NCBI RefSeq assembly: GCF_018403745.1
Contig: NZ_BOVP01000003.1
Span: 186,001 to 250,000, forward strand
DNA from: Lactococcus formosensis
GTDB lineage: Bacteria; Bacillota; Bacilli; Lactobacillales; Streptococcaceae
DNA length: 64,000 nucleotides
Reading direction: 5' to 3'
Shown here: piece after piece, positions 28,242-36,732 of the stretch
How positions within the stretch are numbered: the first letter of the stretch is position 1
How the letters are laid out: each line of letters begins with the position of its first letter
Program-made: the position numbers and the translations under genes
The notes under the pieces: model-generated
What the model saw: only the letters and a program-made list of their open reading frames with translations
Told to the model about the DNA's origin: nothing
The model's database searches: none

Positions 28242-29337
28242 ATTCTTTCTAAAAAAAATTATTCTGCCCTGCTTGGTTGCAGTGGCAGCTTTTGTTATCG
28301 TTGATCATAACGCACGATTTTATCATGAACCTTTAGGCCTTATTGAGGAAGTAAAAACTGTTGAAAAGATAACTTTAAGTGATAATTTCAACAATAAAGA
28401 TACAGAAATACAGCAAAATCTTAAAGTCAGGATGCTCAATACTTCACAAAAAGATCAGGTTTTAAATCTTAAAAATATCTCCAATCAGTCCCAACTCACC
28501 GGCCAGCTTTACCGTAAAAATCAAAAAATATTATTACGTGAAAGTGCGGGAACGATGCAGATTGTTGGTCAGAAGCGAGATGCATTGATAATAAGTTTAG
28601 GTATTCTTTTCATCGGACTAACCTTGAGTTTTATTCGATGGCGTGCAACACTCTTCCTCACCTTATCCCTTCTACTCAATCTTTTATACTTTGTTTTAGC
28701 GATTGCTTTTGATATTCGCTTTACTTCTGTAAATGCGCTCATCACTTTTTCTTGCTTGGCATTGGTTTTTGCGATTAGTTCATTAGGGTTCGTTTTAGGC
28801 TTTACGCGGCAAATGTTATTTACTTTGTTGACCACAGTTCTCACTAGTTTTTTGACATTCCTGCTGACTTTTTCTGTTTTAAAACTTACCGGAAATTCAG
28901 GGATTCATTTTGAAATGATGAATTATGTAACCCAAAACCCAATCTTATTTTTCTTTGTAGGTGCAATCATTAGTGTCTTAGGTGCAATTATGGATGGTAC
29001 AGGAGATATTGTTGCTGGTTTATTTGGTCTTTATCGTCAAAATCAGTTTAATAAAATAAAGATGTCTCAAAAAGACTATATTAAGTCCGGTATGGAAATT
29101 GGGAAAGAAATTATTGGAACATTGACAAATGTACTCTTTATGATTTTCATGGCGGAAACGATACCCATGACTTTACTTCTTTTAAGAAATGGAAATACGT
29201 GGAATTATATCGCAGGCACAGCTCTAAATCTGGGTCTACTACAAACAATTATTTCTGCAATTGGTATTGTACTTGCAGTTCCAATCACAGCTGTAGTGAC
29301 GAGTTTCGGACTAAGAAAGGAAGCAGTAAATGAATAG
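28234..29337 (+). CDS. YibE/F family membrane protein (YibE-like)
   Basis: A 367-aa membrane protein. One N-terminal helix is followed by an extracellular segment of about 90 residues (EKITLSDNFNNKD...), then seven or so membrane helices including the conserved GAIMDGTGDIVAGLF and later KEIIGTLTNVLFMIFMAE. YibE/YibF pairs occur widely in Firmicutes without established function. It overlaps both neighbours by 8 nt. Confidence 0.85.
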   Translation: MIKFFLKKIILPCLVAVAAFVIVDHNARFYHEPLGLIEEVKTVEKITLSDNFNNKDTEIQQNLKVRMLNTSQKDQVLNLKNISNQSQLTGQLYRKNQKILLRESAGTMQIVGQKRDALIISLGILFIGLTLSFIRWRATLFLTLSLLLNLLYFVLAIAFDIRFTSVNALITFSCLALVFAISSLGFVLGFTRQMLFTLLTTVLTSFLTFLLTFSVLKLTGNSGIHFEMMNYVTQNPILFFFVGAIISVLGAIMDGTGDIVAGLFGLYRQNQFNKIKMSQKDYIKSGMEIGKEIIGTLTNVLFMIFMAETIPMTLLLLRNGNTWNYIAGTALNLGLLQTIISAIGIVLAVPITAVVTSFGLRKEAVNE

Positions 29338-30079
29338 TTTAGTTGTTCTCTTCATTGTTTTGACTGTCTTAATTATTTTAGTTTCGGGTGTTGAAGGGAT
29401 AAGAAACCTCATCGGCCTAGCGCTTAATTTCATTTTGATTTTTGCAATGATAACTCTGCTTTCTTGGGGGATGAATACCTTTATTCTCTTAAGTGTGGTG
29501 TCGGTGCTTATTCTGGCAATCGCAATATACATGTCTTCCGACGATAATATGGTAACAAATATTTCCTTTAAAACAAGCCTTATAGTTGTATTTTCTCTTC
29601 TTATTTTAGCTGTTTTGGTGCAGTACATTGGGAACCTCCAAGGCTTTGCAATTGAAGATACAGAAGAGCTAGAAGAACTATCGCTAGCAATAGGATTGAA
29701 TTTCTCTAATATTGCAATTGTTGTCATGGTTATTTCGATGTTGGGTGCAGTTGCAGAAGCGGCCATGGCCTTGGTTGCCAGTTTATCTGAAGTTGTAGAA
29801 CAAGATGAGCAGATGACATTGCCACAGTTTAAAGAACAGCGCTTTATAATTTCACAGCAAATTCTTGGGACCGCTGTAAATACACTTTTTTTTGGTTTAT
29901 TAGGATCATCACTAAGCCTTATTCTTTGGTTTATTAGACTTCATTATAGCTTTGCTGAAATAATAAATTCTAAATTACTCATGGCTGATATGGCATCAAT
30001 GCTTTTAGGAATGCTTGGAATTCTGTTTGCTATTTGGCTCTCTGGATATTTCGTTGAAAAAGAATTTGTGAAAATGTAA
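29330..30079 (+). CDS. YibE/F family membrane protein (YibF-like)
   Basis: A 249-aa polytopic membrane protein that follows and overlaps the YibE-like gene. It shares the family plan: helix-rich with the conserved ISMLGAVAEAAMAL and QQILGTAVNTLFFGLLG regions. YibF-like proteins are always partnered with YibE-like ones, presumably as a membrane complex. Last gene of the LtaS operon, followed by a strong terminator. Confidence 0.85.
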   Translation: MNSLVVLFIVLTVLIILVSGVEGIRNLIGLALNFILIFAMITLLSWGMNTFILLSVVSVLILAIAIYMSSDDNMVTNISFKTSLIVVFSLLILAVLVQYIGNLQGFAIEDTEELEELSLAIGLNFSNIAIVVMVISMLGAVAEAAMALVASLSEVVEQDEQMTLPQFKEQRFIISQQILGTAVNTLFFGLLGSSLSLILWFIRLHYSFAEIINSKLLMADMASMLLGMLGILFAIWLSGYFVEKEFVKM

Positions 30080-30087
30080 CTCGAAGT

Positions 30088-30119
30088 AAAACGATAGCTC
30101 AAAAGTTATCGTTTTTTTT
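30088..30119 (+). terminator. Terminator of the ltaS-yibF operon
   Basis: AAAACGATAGC and GTTATCGTTTT form the stem around TCAAAA, followed by T8. Confidence 0.88.
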
Positions 30120-30169
30120 GAATTGTTGGTTAATCAATTTGTAACTTTAAAGAAAGTAAAGAAATGATA

Positions 30170-30198
30170 TTGAAAAGAATTAAACTTTTTGATATATT
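30170..30198 (+). promoter_or_regulatory. Promoter that produces a leaderless transcript
   Basis: TTGAAA (30170-30175), a 17-bp spacer ending TGA, and TATATT (30193-30198). The start ATG at 30205 begins exactly 6 nt after the -10. Its spacing and the core TGATATATTAT are identical to the 9072-9100 promoter. Confidence 0.72.
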
Positions 30199-30204
30199 AT
30201 ATGT

Positions 30205-30345
30205 ATGAATAAAAATATATTGGATGGGATTGCAGATCGATTACACATTAAAGGTCTGAACCCTTTACTTTCATTAATGGTCTGGGAGATACTATTATTA
30301 TTGGTCGTGCTTTTTGCCGTTCTATTAATCGTTTCTGTGAATTAA
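30205..30345 (+). CDS. Small single-TM membrane protein, leaderless; paralogue of 9107-9280
   Basis: A 46-aa protein: N-terminal MNKNILDGIADRLHIKGLNP, then a membrane helix starting LLSLMVWEILLLL and ending SVN. It aligns position for position with the first 46 residues of the protein at 9107. No ribosome-binding site is present, and the ATG coincides with the expected transcription start. It lies alone between the YibF-like gene and the minus-strand lipoprotein gene. Function unknown; the invariant LMVWE in the membrane and the IAD...G..PL block before it are the likely functional parts. Confidence 0.72.
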   Translation: MNKNILDGIADRLHIKGLNPLLSLMVWEILLLLVVLFAVLLIVSVN

Positions 30346-30468
30346 ACAACAATGCATGAGCAGTTGTTGATTCTTTTACGTACTTTTATTAAAAAAATAT
30401 TCTGAATAAAACACTTATCAATGCTAACTAAGAATATAAAATTATAATTTCCATTATACTAATGTATA

Positions 30469-30503
30469 AAACCATATTCCTAAGTGAATATGGTTTATTT
30501 TTT
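30469..30503. terminator. Terminator between the small protein gene and the lipoprotein gene
   Basis: AAACCATATTC and GAATATGGTTT form an 11-bp stem with a 6-nt loop. T-rich flanks exist on the plus strand and weaker ones on the minus strand. Confidence 0.75.
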
Positions 30504-30506
30504 ATA

Positions 30507-31835
30507 TTACTTTTCTAATGCGGCAATCTTTGCTTCAAGAACTTTGATTTCCTTTTCTAATGTCTCTTTTTGATCGGGATTTGAGGCAGCTTGAAGCTCT
30601 TTCTTCATTTCTTCTAAAGATTGTTTTTGATAAGTAACGAGCTCTTTTTTCTTATCTGTTATTTTTTCTAAAAGCTTACTTTTATCTTCTTCATTAGGTG
30701 GAGTGTATGCTGGAAGTTTTTCATTTTGGAAATGATCAGCTAATAAACTCATTGGTGTAGTTTCTTTATCTTTCATGAGTTTCATTTTCCATGATGAATC
30801 ATAATGATCTAATAAAAGACCTGCGAAAGCACCAATATCATAAGCTTCCTCTACATTTCCATTAGAAGTACCATAACCTTTGGTCTGTTTTCCTAAGGCT
30901 TGGATGGCCTGAGCGATATCCCCATCTGTGCGAAGTTGCTCTGGGAAGTAGGTATATAAGGCAACCATAATTTCCATATATTGTGCGGAACCTTCAGTAC
31001 GGTCCCAATAATGTGCGTTATCAAAGTCAGTTTTATGTTTTGCCTTATATTCATTATAAGTTGCGATAGCTTGCAAAACTAAGTCCATGTCCTTTGGTTG
31101 AGCAACAGCCTTCATCAAGTTTTGAATCAATTGATAACGGATAATACGTGCTTCTGTTTCTTCTAGATGTTGGTCTTTTTCTGAGCCAATCTTGGCGGTA
31201 TTAGTTTCAGAAAGCTTATTCCATTTTTCCTGTTCAAAGATATGAAAATTTTCATGTAAGACAAAGACCAAGGCATCGTAAGCTCCTAAGTGGGGATAGC
31301 GATTAAGAAGTTCCTTGTCTTTGAGTGTAGCATCATTCAGGGAAAAATACATTCCTCCGCCCTTAAGCTCCTTATCATGCACGCTATAGTTTGCATCTAC
31401 TCCAAATTTTTCAAACTGCTTGCCGTAATAGCCCCAAGTACCGGGAGTCTCTGAACGTTCGACATTCATTTCCTTGGCTTCTTGTTCAGAAAAATCACTG
31501 ATTTGCCCGTCTGGAGTGATTTTCCACATTTTTTTACTGTCTGTGTCTTCCAACACGACTGGAATATTTGTCACAGCACTCTTCGGCCAAATCTTTTCAG
31601 CGACTTGATTATATTTTTTGAGTTGTTGTGCAAAGATAGGGACAAAATCTTGCACTGTTTCAGGTTGATTTTTATTTGGAATAAAATTAAAAGCTGCTTG
31701 CTTTTTGTTTTCCTTACTTTGTTTAGAATCTACAGATTTTGATTTGTTTGTATTTCCAGTCGAGCAGCCAATAAGACTTGAACTTAAAATGATGATCCCT
31801 ATACCTGCAGTTATTTTTACTATTATTTTTACCAT
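30507..31835 (-). CDS. Lipoprotein with HExxH zinc-metalloprotease signature
   Basis: A 442-aa lipoprotein with lipobox LIGC (Cys24) followed by a Ser/Lys/Asn-rich linker. The central domain holds H194-E-N-F-H198, a perfect HExxH, and EGSAQYMEI about 85 residues later, whose Glu281 fits the third zinc ligand of gluzincin-type enzymes (E.A.Y pattern). The last 60 residues are a Lys/Glu coiled coil (LLEKITDKKKE...). I infer a surface-anchored zinc peptidase; no named family is claimed. The ribosome site AGAGGAAAAAAGC precedes the ATG. It is divergent from the LPXTG adhesin gene, and an AdcR-like zinc-regulator box lies in the shared intergenic region. Confidence 0.72.
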   Translation of the reverse strand: MVKIIVKITAGIGIIILSSSLIGCSTGNTNKSKSVDSKQSKENKKQAAFNFIPNKNQPETVQDFVPIFAQQLKKYNQVAEKIWPKSAVTNIPVVLEDTDSKKMWKITPDGQISDFSEQEAKEMNVERSETPGTWGYYGKQFEKFGVDANYSVHDKELKGGGMYFSLNDATLKDKELLNRYPHLGAYDALVFVLHENFHIFEQEKWNKLSETNTAKIGSEKDQHLEETEARIIRYQLIQNLMKAVAQPKDMDLVLQAIATYNEYKAKHKTDFDNAHYWDRTEGSAQYMEIMVALYTYFPEQLRTDGDIAQAIQALGKQTKGYGTSNGNVEEAYDIGAFAGLLLDHYDSSWKMKLMKDKETTPMSLLADHFQNEKLPAYTPPNEEDKSKLLEKITDKKKELVTYQKQSLEEMKKELQAASNPDQKETLEKEIKVLEAKIAALEK

Positions 31836-32320
31836 GCTTTTTTCCTCTACTTGTTTATCATTTTTATCTATACAATGTTTTATGAGTTTATATAAATCCT
31901 CCTCTCTTTTGAAGACCCTTGTCCCTTGATGGAGAACAAAGCATTCAAAAAATAAAATATTAGTTATTCCAGATAAATATCATAAAAGCACTCTAAATAT
32001 TAGTACGTAAATAAATCTAAAGATTCACTCAAAAAATATTTTGAATAAAAAGGTTAAATTAACGTGTTAATTATAGATAGTTTTCGCTATTAATTAAGTG
32101 TTATGAAGTTTTCTTCTTAGCCGTAGCAGCTACGAATTACAAAGGGAATAAAAGAGATGTTTTTATGAGACACTGGACTATTCTGGCATCTGAATGTAAT
32201 GTAAGTAAAATAAATATCTTTTTAGTGATTCCAAAAACAATAAAGTTATATTGTTTTCTAAGTATTGATGATTGTGAGATAATAGTAATATAATTAAAAT
32301 AAAATGAGAGTGGAGCACTT
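31836..32320. other. 485-bp divergent intergenic region with regulatory motifs, no gene seen
   Basis: I find no credible coding frame here. It is AT-rich and contains TTAACGTGTTAA (32059-32070), which fits the AdcR/ZitR operator form TTAACnnGTTAA. It also holds the odd dyad CGTAGCAGCTACG (32122-32134). A promoter for the LPXTG gene follows: TTGATG (32265-32270), 18 bp, TATAAT (32289-32294). The lipoprotein-gene promoter on the minus strand is not clear. Confidence 0.5.
32265..32294 (+). promoter_or_regulatory. Promoter of the LPXTG adhesin gene
   Basis: TTGATG (32265-32270), an 18-bp spacer and TATAAT (32289-32294). The ribosome site GAGTGGAG lies just before the ATG. Confidence 0.6.
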
Positions 32321-35300
32321 ATGTACAAAACACCCCATCACTTTTCTAGTTCAGATGCGAGACTAGAGCGCTTAAAAAAATTTGGTAATGTGATAATGAC
32401 GGCTACAGTGGCTGCAGGATTAGGTACTGCAGTAGGAATTGCTTTACCTGTTAAAAAAGCATCAGCAGATGAAGCAGGCCAAGAAATCATTGCTAAGCAA
32501 CTTAGTAACTTCGCAATTTCAAATAAAGCTGATGATGCTGTCTTACGCTCAGAAATTGAACGCTCCCTTTTAATTTCAGCATCAGCTGCCATTTATGCAA
32601 ACACGTCGGAAACAATAATTGATGGGTATATTGATGAGATTGTAGATACGTTATTCTATCAGCTCCGTGAAGCTGGAACACCTGTAGGTGTGAATGACAT
32701 GTCGGCAGTCGTAAGCATTGATGGGCATAATGTGTCTTTTAACCTTGAAATTTTTGTCTATGATGATACGCAGGCCTTTCTGGAGGATAATCATTTTGTC
32801 CTCTTTGATCAAGCACCTGTACAGCAAGACCAGAGTGAGGAGATGAGAAATTTGGCAGGGGCTGTGACCTATAAGGTACAAACTGGAGAACTCCTCTCCA
32901 CTGTAGAGCCGCAGCAGATACAGACGGTAGCACAAGCTTTTGATACACTAACCATTGTTGCGAGTGATCCAAACGGGAATGACCGTATCAATGCTACAGG
33001 TACAGCTGAGCCCTATACGACAGTTACCGTGACTTGGCCAGATGGCACACAGACGCATAATATCCCAGTAAATGCAGAAGGAAATTGGACTGTAGAAAGC
33101 CCTACATCTCAAAACACTGGTGAGCTAAGTGCTACTTTTATTGACTTGGCTGGGAATATGAGTTCGCCAGTAATTACTCAGTATGTAGACCTTACACCAC
33201 CTGTTAAACCTACAGTTTTTGTTTCTAATGTAGACAATGACCGCTTCCCTACAGCCTCAGGCAGCATGTTCGGAGAGTTTCAGACTGGGACGACGATTAC
33301 GGTTACTTGGCCAGATGGCACGATGACTGCTGGTATCCCGCTTGATGCAGCGGGGAACTGGACTGTTGAGAGCAGTAATCAGCAAGCTTCTGGAAATGTT
33401 ACTGCCCAAGCGGTTGATTCCGCTGGAAATACAAGTCCAGAGGCAGTTGCCCCTTGGGAAGCTGACTTCTATGCAGAAATTGAATTTGATGCAGAACCGG
33501 TAAACCCGAGCAACATCATCTACAAAGGACAGTTTTTCGATGTTACAGGTACAGTCACAGATGTGGAAGATGGGCAAAGTGTTACCCTTACAATAAGTAG
33601 TGGTGGAGGAACTTCAAGGGTCTTTAGAACGATTGTCGAGAATGGCAAGTGGAAAGTTTCCGATATTGACTCCACAGACCTTAATCTTGGTTCTCTCGGT
33701 ATGTCTGTTGCAACAGTTGATCAGGCGGGAAATCAAACAAGCACTGTTTGGGTGACAGCTGTCTTCACTCCTCCAAGTATTGAGATTCTTGATGCTATGA
33801 CTGTTGTTGAAGGTGAAAGTAGCCAATTCGTTATTAGTTTAGAAACAGCCCTTGCGTATGACGTTGAGATTACCTACCAAACGAAGTCTGGTACAGCCAG
33901 TGAAAGCTCAGACTTTATCGGGAAAACAGGAGTGGTTGTTCTTAAGGCTGGTCAAAGTTTTGTTGTTGTTGATGTCGAGACGCTTGATGATACTTTTGAC
34001 GAGGCAGATGAGGAGCATTATAGTTTGCAGTTGATTTCAGCAAAAGCACATATCGGTAACCAACTTTTAGCACTAACGCTAGGAAAGACAGAGGCCCAAG
34101 CAGCAATTAAGGATAACGATAGAGGATTTGTCGTAGACACACGAGCTGTTGTTCACATTAACCCCGTCAGTGCTATCTATGAGAGTCAGATTTTAAATCT
34201 TTCAGGCTATGTAGAAGATATCGAAGATGGGCAAGAAATCATTGTAAGACTCTCCTCTGCTCTCGGAGGCGTCAAGGAGTATCGAGTTATCATTGCAAAT
34301 GGTCAATGGATAATCTCCAATATTGATTATAGTCAGTTTCTAGAGGAGCACACGGTATCAGTGGAAGTCACAGCTGTTGCTACAGATCAGGCAGGAAACA
34401 CAGCATCAGACGGAGAAGTATTCGCCATATTGCCTTTACCAACGGTTCGTGTGACCGATAACCCAACAGTTAAAGAAGGAGAGCAGGCAGAGTTTATCTT
34501 TAGTCTGGATCAAGAACAACCTTATGATGTTTATTTGACATTTACCAGCTTGAGCGGTAGTGCGGGTGTAGATGAGGATTTTGAAAATCTTTCAGGCGGT
34601 GTGTGGATTAGAGCGGGGCAAAAACAGGTGACTGTCTACGTGTCTACCAAACAAGATTCGATTGTAGAGCTAGATGAAAACTTTATGGTTGTCATCTTAA
34701 CGGCGCATCTGGACTTAGACGGAGATGGGACTATTTCAGAAACAGATTTGCCTATCCGTATCCTACCACCAGCCAATGAGATTATCTTAGATGACGATAC
34801 ATTGACAGATACGGAACATATCAACAATGTTAGGATTGAAACTGTTTCAATCGATAATCACTTGACCTTGCTTGAACAAGTGCAAGAAAAAACTGTAATT
34901 ACGGGACAGGCTATTTTACCAGAAGACACCGCTGAATATACCTTGATAATTAAAATCTATAATCATACTTACGAGGCAACAGTTGCTACAGATGGTTCAT
35001 GGACCCTAACAGTGCCGACGATCGATTTACTGCAAGATGATGATTTGAAGGTCGAGGCGTTTTTGATCTCTAAGGATAATGTAGGAAATAGTGCTGAAAG
35101 TTCACACTACTTAAACTATAAACTAGAGCGTGATATAGAGGCACTAGAGGGTGCTACATTAGATATACTGCATGTCGCTCAGGATGATCGTCTGTCACTC
35201 GTTGAACAAGAACAAGGTACTGCTATCATCGAAGGGATATTTAGTCTCCCACCAGATGTTAGAGAAAGTAGTCTTGCAGTTCTTGTTGGAAATACGACTT

Positions 35301-35716
35301 ATCTTGTAAGTTTAGGAGAAGATGGTTCTTGGCAAGTGAATGTACGTATGGAGGACCTTTTGCTAGATTTAGACCGTACGGTAACTGCGATTTTAACTGT
35401 AATTGATCAATCAGGAAATAGTAATACACTTGTTAAATCTAGAGTGTACAGTATTGACACAGAACTTTTGTTATCAAAAGAAAAAAATGATGTTGGAGTG
35501 GAAAAAATAACTTCACTACCTGTTCTGCAGACGGTGCAAGTTCCTCAGGCTAATGATAAAGTATTTGCTCTTGAAGTAGTTGCTGAAGAAAAGGATAAGG
35601 TCAATGAATTACCTGATACAGGAGAAAATCTTGACTGGACACTAACTGCAACTGGAATTTTACTGCTTACTTTAGTAGCTTTCTTGAAGAAGAAACAATC
35701 TTTGGCAAAACTTTGA
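32321..35716 (+). CDS. LPXTG-anchored multi-domain surface adhesin with Ig-like and Calx-beta domains
   Basis: An 1131-aa cell-wall protein. The long signal region ends near residue 50 (KKASADEA). A unique domain runs about 50-205, then two bacterial Ig-like repeats sharing TVTWPDGT (about 205-385). Further beta domains carry the IYKGQ.../EDGQ pattern (about 385-480 and 609-705), alternating with two Calx-beta domains (about 483-600 and 706-835). The second Calx-beta domain contains a perfect EF-hand loop, DLDGDGTISETD. Two more repeats (about 840-1045) precede the sortase motif LPDTG (1097-1101), a membrane helix and a KKKQSLAKL tail. It is probably a calcium-dependent adhesin. Confidence 0.88.
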   Translation: MYKTPHHFSSSDARLERLKKFGNVIMTATVAAGLGTAVGIALPVKKASADEAGQEIIAKQLSNFAISNKADDAVLRSEIERSLLISASAAIYANTSETIIDGYIDEIVDTLFYQLREAGTPVGVNDMSAVVSIDGHNVSFNLEIFVYDDTQAFLEDNHFVLFDQAPVQQDQSEEMRNLAGAVTYKVQTGELLSTVEPQQIQTVAQAFDTLTIVASDPNGNDRINATGTAEPYTTVTVTWPDGTQTHNIPVNAEGNWTVESPTSQNTGELSATFIDLAGNMSSPVITQYVDLTPPVKPTVFVSNVDNDRFPTASGSMFGEFQTGTTITVTWPDGTMTAGIPLDAAGNWTVESSNQQASGNVTAQAVDSAGNTSPEAVAPWEADFYAEIEFDAEPVNPSNIIYKGQFFDVTGTVTDVEDGQSVTLTISSGGGTSRVFRTIVENGKWKVSDIDSTDLNLGSLGMSVATVDQAGNQTSTVWVTAVFTPPSIEILDAMTVVEGESSQFVISLETALAYDVEITYQTKSGTASESSDFIGKTGVVVLKAGQSFVVVDVETLDDTFDEADEEHYSLQLISAKAHIGNQLLALTLGKTEAQAAIKDNDRGFVVDTRAVVHINPVSAIYESQILNLSGYVEDIEDGQEIIVRLSSALGGVKEYRVIIANGQWIISNIDYSQFLEEHTVSVEVTAVATDQAGNTASDGEVFAILPLPTVRVTDNPTVKEGEQAEFIFSLDQEQPYDVYLTFTSLSGSAGVDEDFENLSGGVWIRAGQKQVTVYVSTKQDSIVELDENFMVVILTAHLDLDGDGTISETDLPIRILPPANEIILDDDTLTDTEHINNVRIETVSIDNHLTLLEQVQEKTVITGQAILPEDTAEYTLIIKIYNHTYEATVATDGSWTLTVPTIDLLQDDDLKVEAFLISKDNVGNSAESSHYLNYKLERDIEALEGATLDILHVAQDDRLSLVEQEQGTAIIEGIFSLPPDVRESSLAVLVGNTTYLVSLGEDGSWQVNVRMEDLLLDLDRTVTAILTVIDQSGNSNTLVKSRVYSIDTELLLSKEKNDVGVEKITSLPVLQTVQVPQANDKVFALEVVAEEKDKVNELPDTGENLDWTLTATGILLLTLVAFLKKKQSLAKL

Positions 35717-35740
35717 AAGCTAAATATTAATTAATTTTTA

Positions 35741-35773
35741 AAGGCAGTCTGAGAATATCAGATTGTCTTTTTT
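35741..35773 (+). terminator. Terminator of the adhesin gene
   Basis: AAGGCAGTCTGA pairs with TCAGATTGTCTT with two wobbles around GAATA, then a T6 run. Confidence 0.8.
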
Positions 35774-35899
35774 GAGGGGGAGAAATCAACAAAGAAATAC
35801 GATACACTGATAAGAAATGAGGAATAATCTTTTTCAAAAACAATAGAGAGACTGTAAACTAATAATATCAATAATTAACAGCTGTCTTCTCATGGAGTA

Positions 35900-35908
35900 T
35901 GTTATAAT
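35900..35908 (+). promoter_or_regulatory. Extended -10 promoter placing transcription start at the HAD gene ATG
   Basis: TGTTATAAT: TGn (35900-35902) directly before TATAAT (35903-35908), then exactly 6 nt before the ATG at 35915. No -35 consensus at 17 bp and no ribosome site. Confidence 0.6.
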
Positions 35909-35914
35909 ATAAGC

Positions 35915-36724
35915 ATGACAAATGATGTAAAATTGATCGCTTTAGATCTTGATGGGACACTGCTGAACAGTGCAAAAGAAATTTCTGCTCCAAATATTGA
36001 AGCAATCCAAGAAGCACGTCAGAAAGGTGTAGAAGTAGTTTTGACAACTGGGCGTCCTCTTGCAGCAATTCAACCTTTTTTGAAAACATTGAAGATGTTA
36101 GATTTTGATGATTTTAGTATTACTTTTAATGGCGGCTTGGTGCAACGTAATACAGGGGAAATTCTTTCAAAAAGAGTACTGAGTTACGATGATGTTCGTC
36201 TGATTAAGCAAGAAACTCAGGCTTTAGAAATTCCTTGTGATATTTTGAGTGATGACATTGTCTATGTCACTGAGAGTGCACGACAATCCCAATATGGTTT
36301 TATCAACAGTCTTTTAGAATTTCATCCCGTAAAATTTGAAGACCTTGCTCAAGATGCAATTTATAATAAGATAGTTTCTTGCACAGATGCATCTTTTCTA
36401 GATTTACAGATTCCTAAGTTTCCCAAAACATTATTTGACCAGTTTGAAATTTTTAAAACACGTGATATTTTGTTAGAATTCATGCCCAAAGGAATAAATA
36501 AGGCCTTTGGTTTATCAAAATTGATTGAGCAATTGGACATCACACCTGAAAATGTAATGGCAATGGGCGATGAGGAGAATGATTTAAGCATGATTTCATG
36601 GGCTGGTTATGGTGTTGCAATGGGGAATGCTGTACCGACAGTGAAGAAGGAAGCCAATATCATTTCACGCTTTACAAATGATCAACATGCAGTTGCTGAA
36701 GTGATTCAAGAGTATGTTTTATAG
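35915..36724 (+). CDS. HAD-superfamily Cof-type sugar/nucleotide phosphatase
   Basis: A 269-aa Cof-like HAD hydrolase. Motif I is IALDLDGTLLN near the N-terminus; the conserved TTGRPLAA follows, and motif IV MAMGDEENDLSMI lies near residue 210. Members dephosphorylate sugar phosphates, flavin or PLP precursors; the substrate is not known here. The start fits the family's usual beginning, but no Shine-Dalgarno exists and the -10 box is 6 nt away, so translation is predicted from a leaderless mRNA. It lies 8 nt before ftsY, making a possible two-gene operon. Confidence 0.92.
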   Translation: MTNDVKLIALDLDGTLLNSAKEISAPNIEAIQEARQKGVEVVLTTGRPLAAIQPFLKTLKMLDFDDFSITFNGGLVQRNTGEILSKRVLSYDDVRLIKQETQALEIPCDILSDDIVYVTESARQSQYGFINSLLEFHPVKFEDLAQDAIYNKIVSCTDASFLDLQIPKFPKTLFDQFEIFKTRDILLEFMPKGINKAFGLSKLIEQLDITPENVMAMGDEENDLSMISWAGYGVAMGNAVPTVKKEANIISRFTNDQHAVAEVIQEYVL

Positions 36725-36732
36725 GAGGAAAT

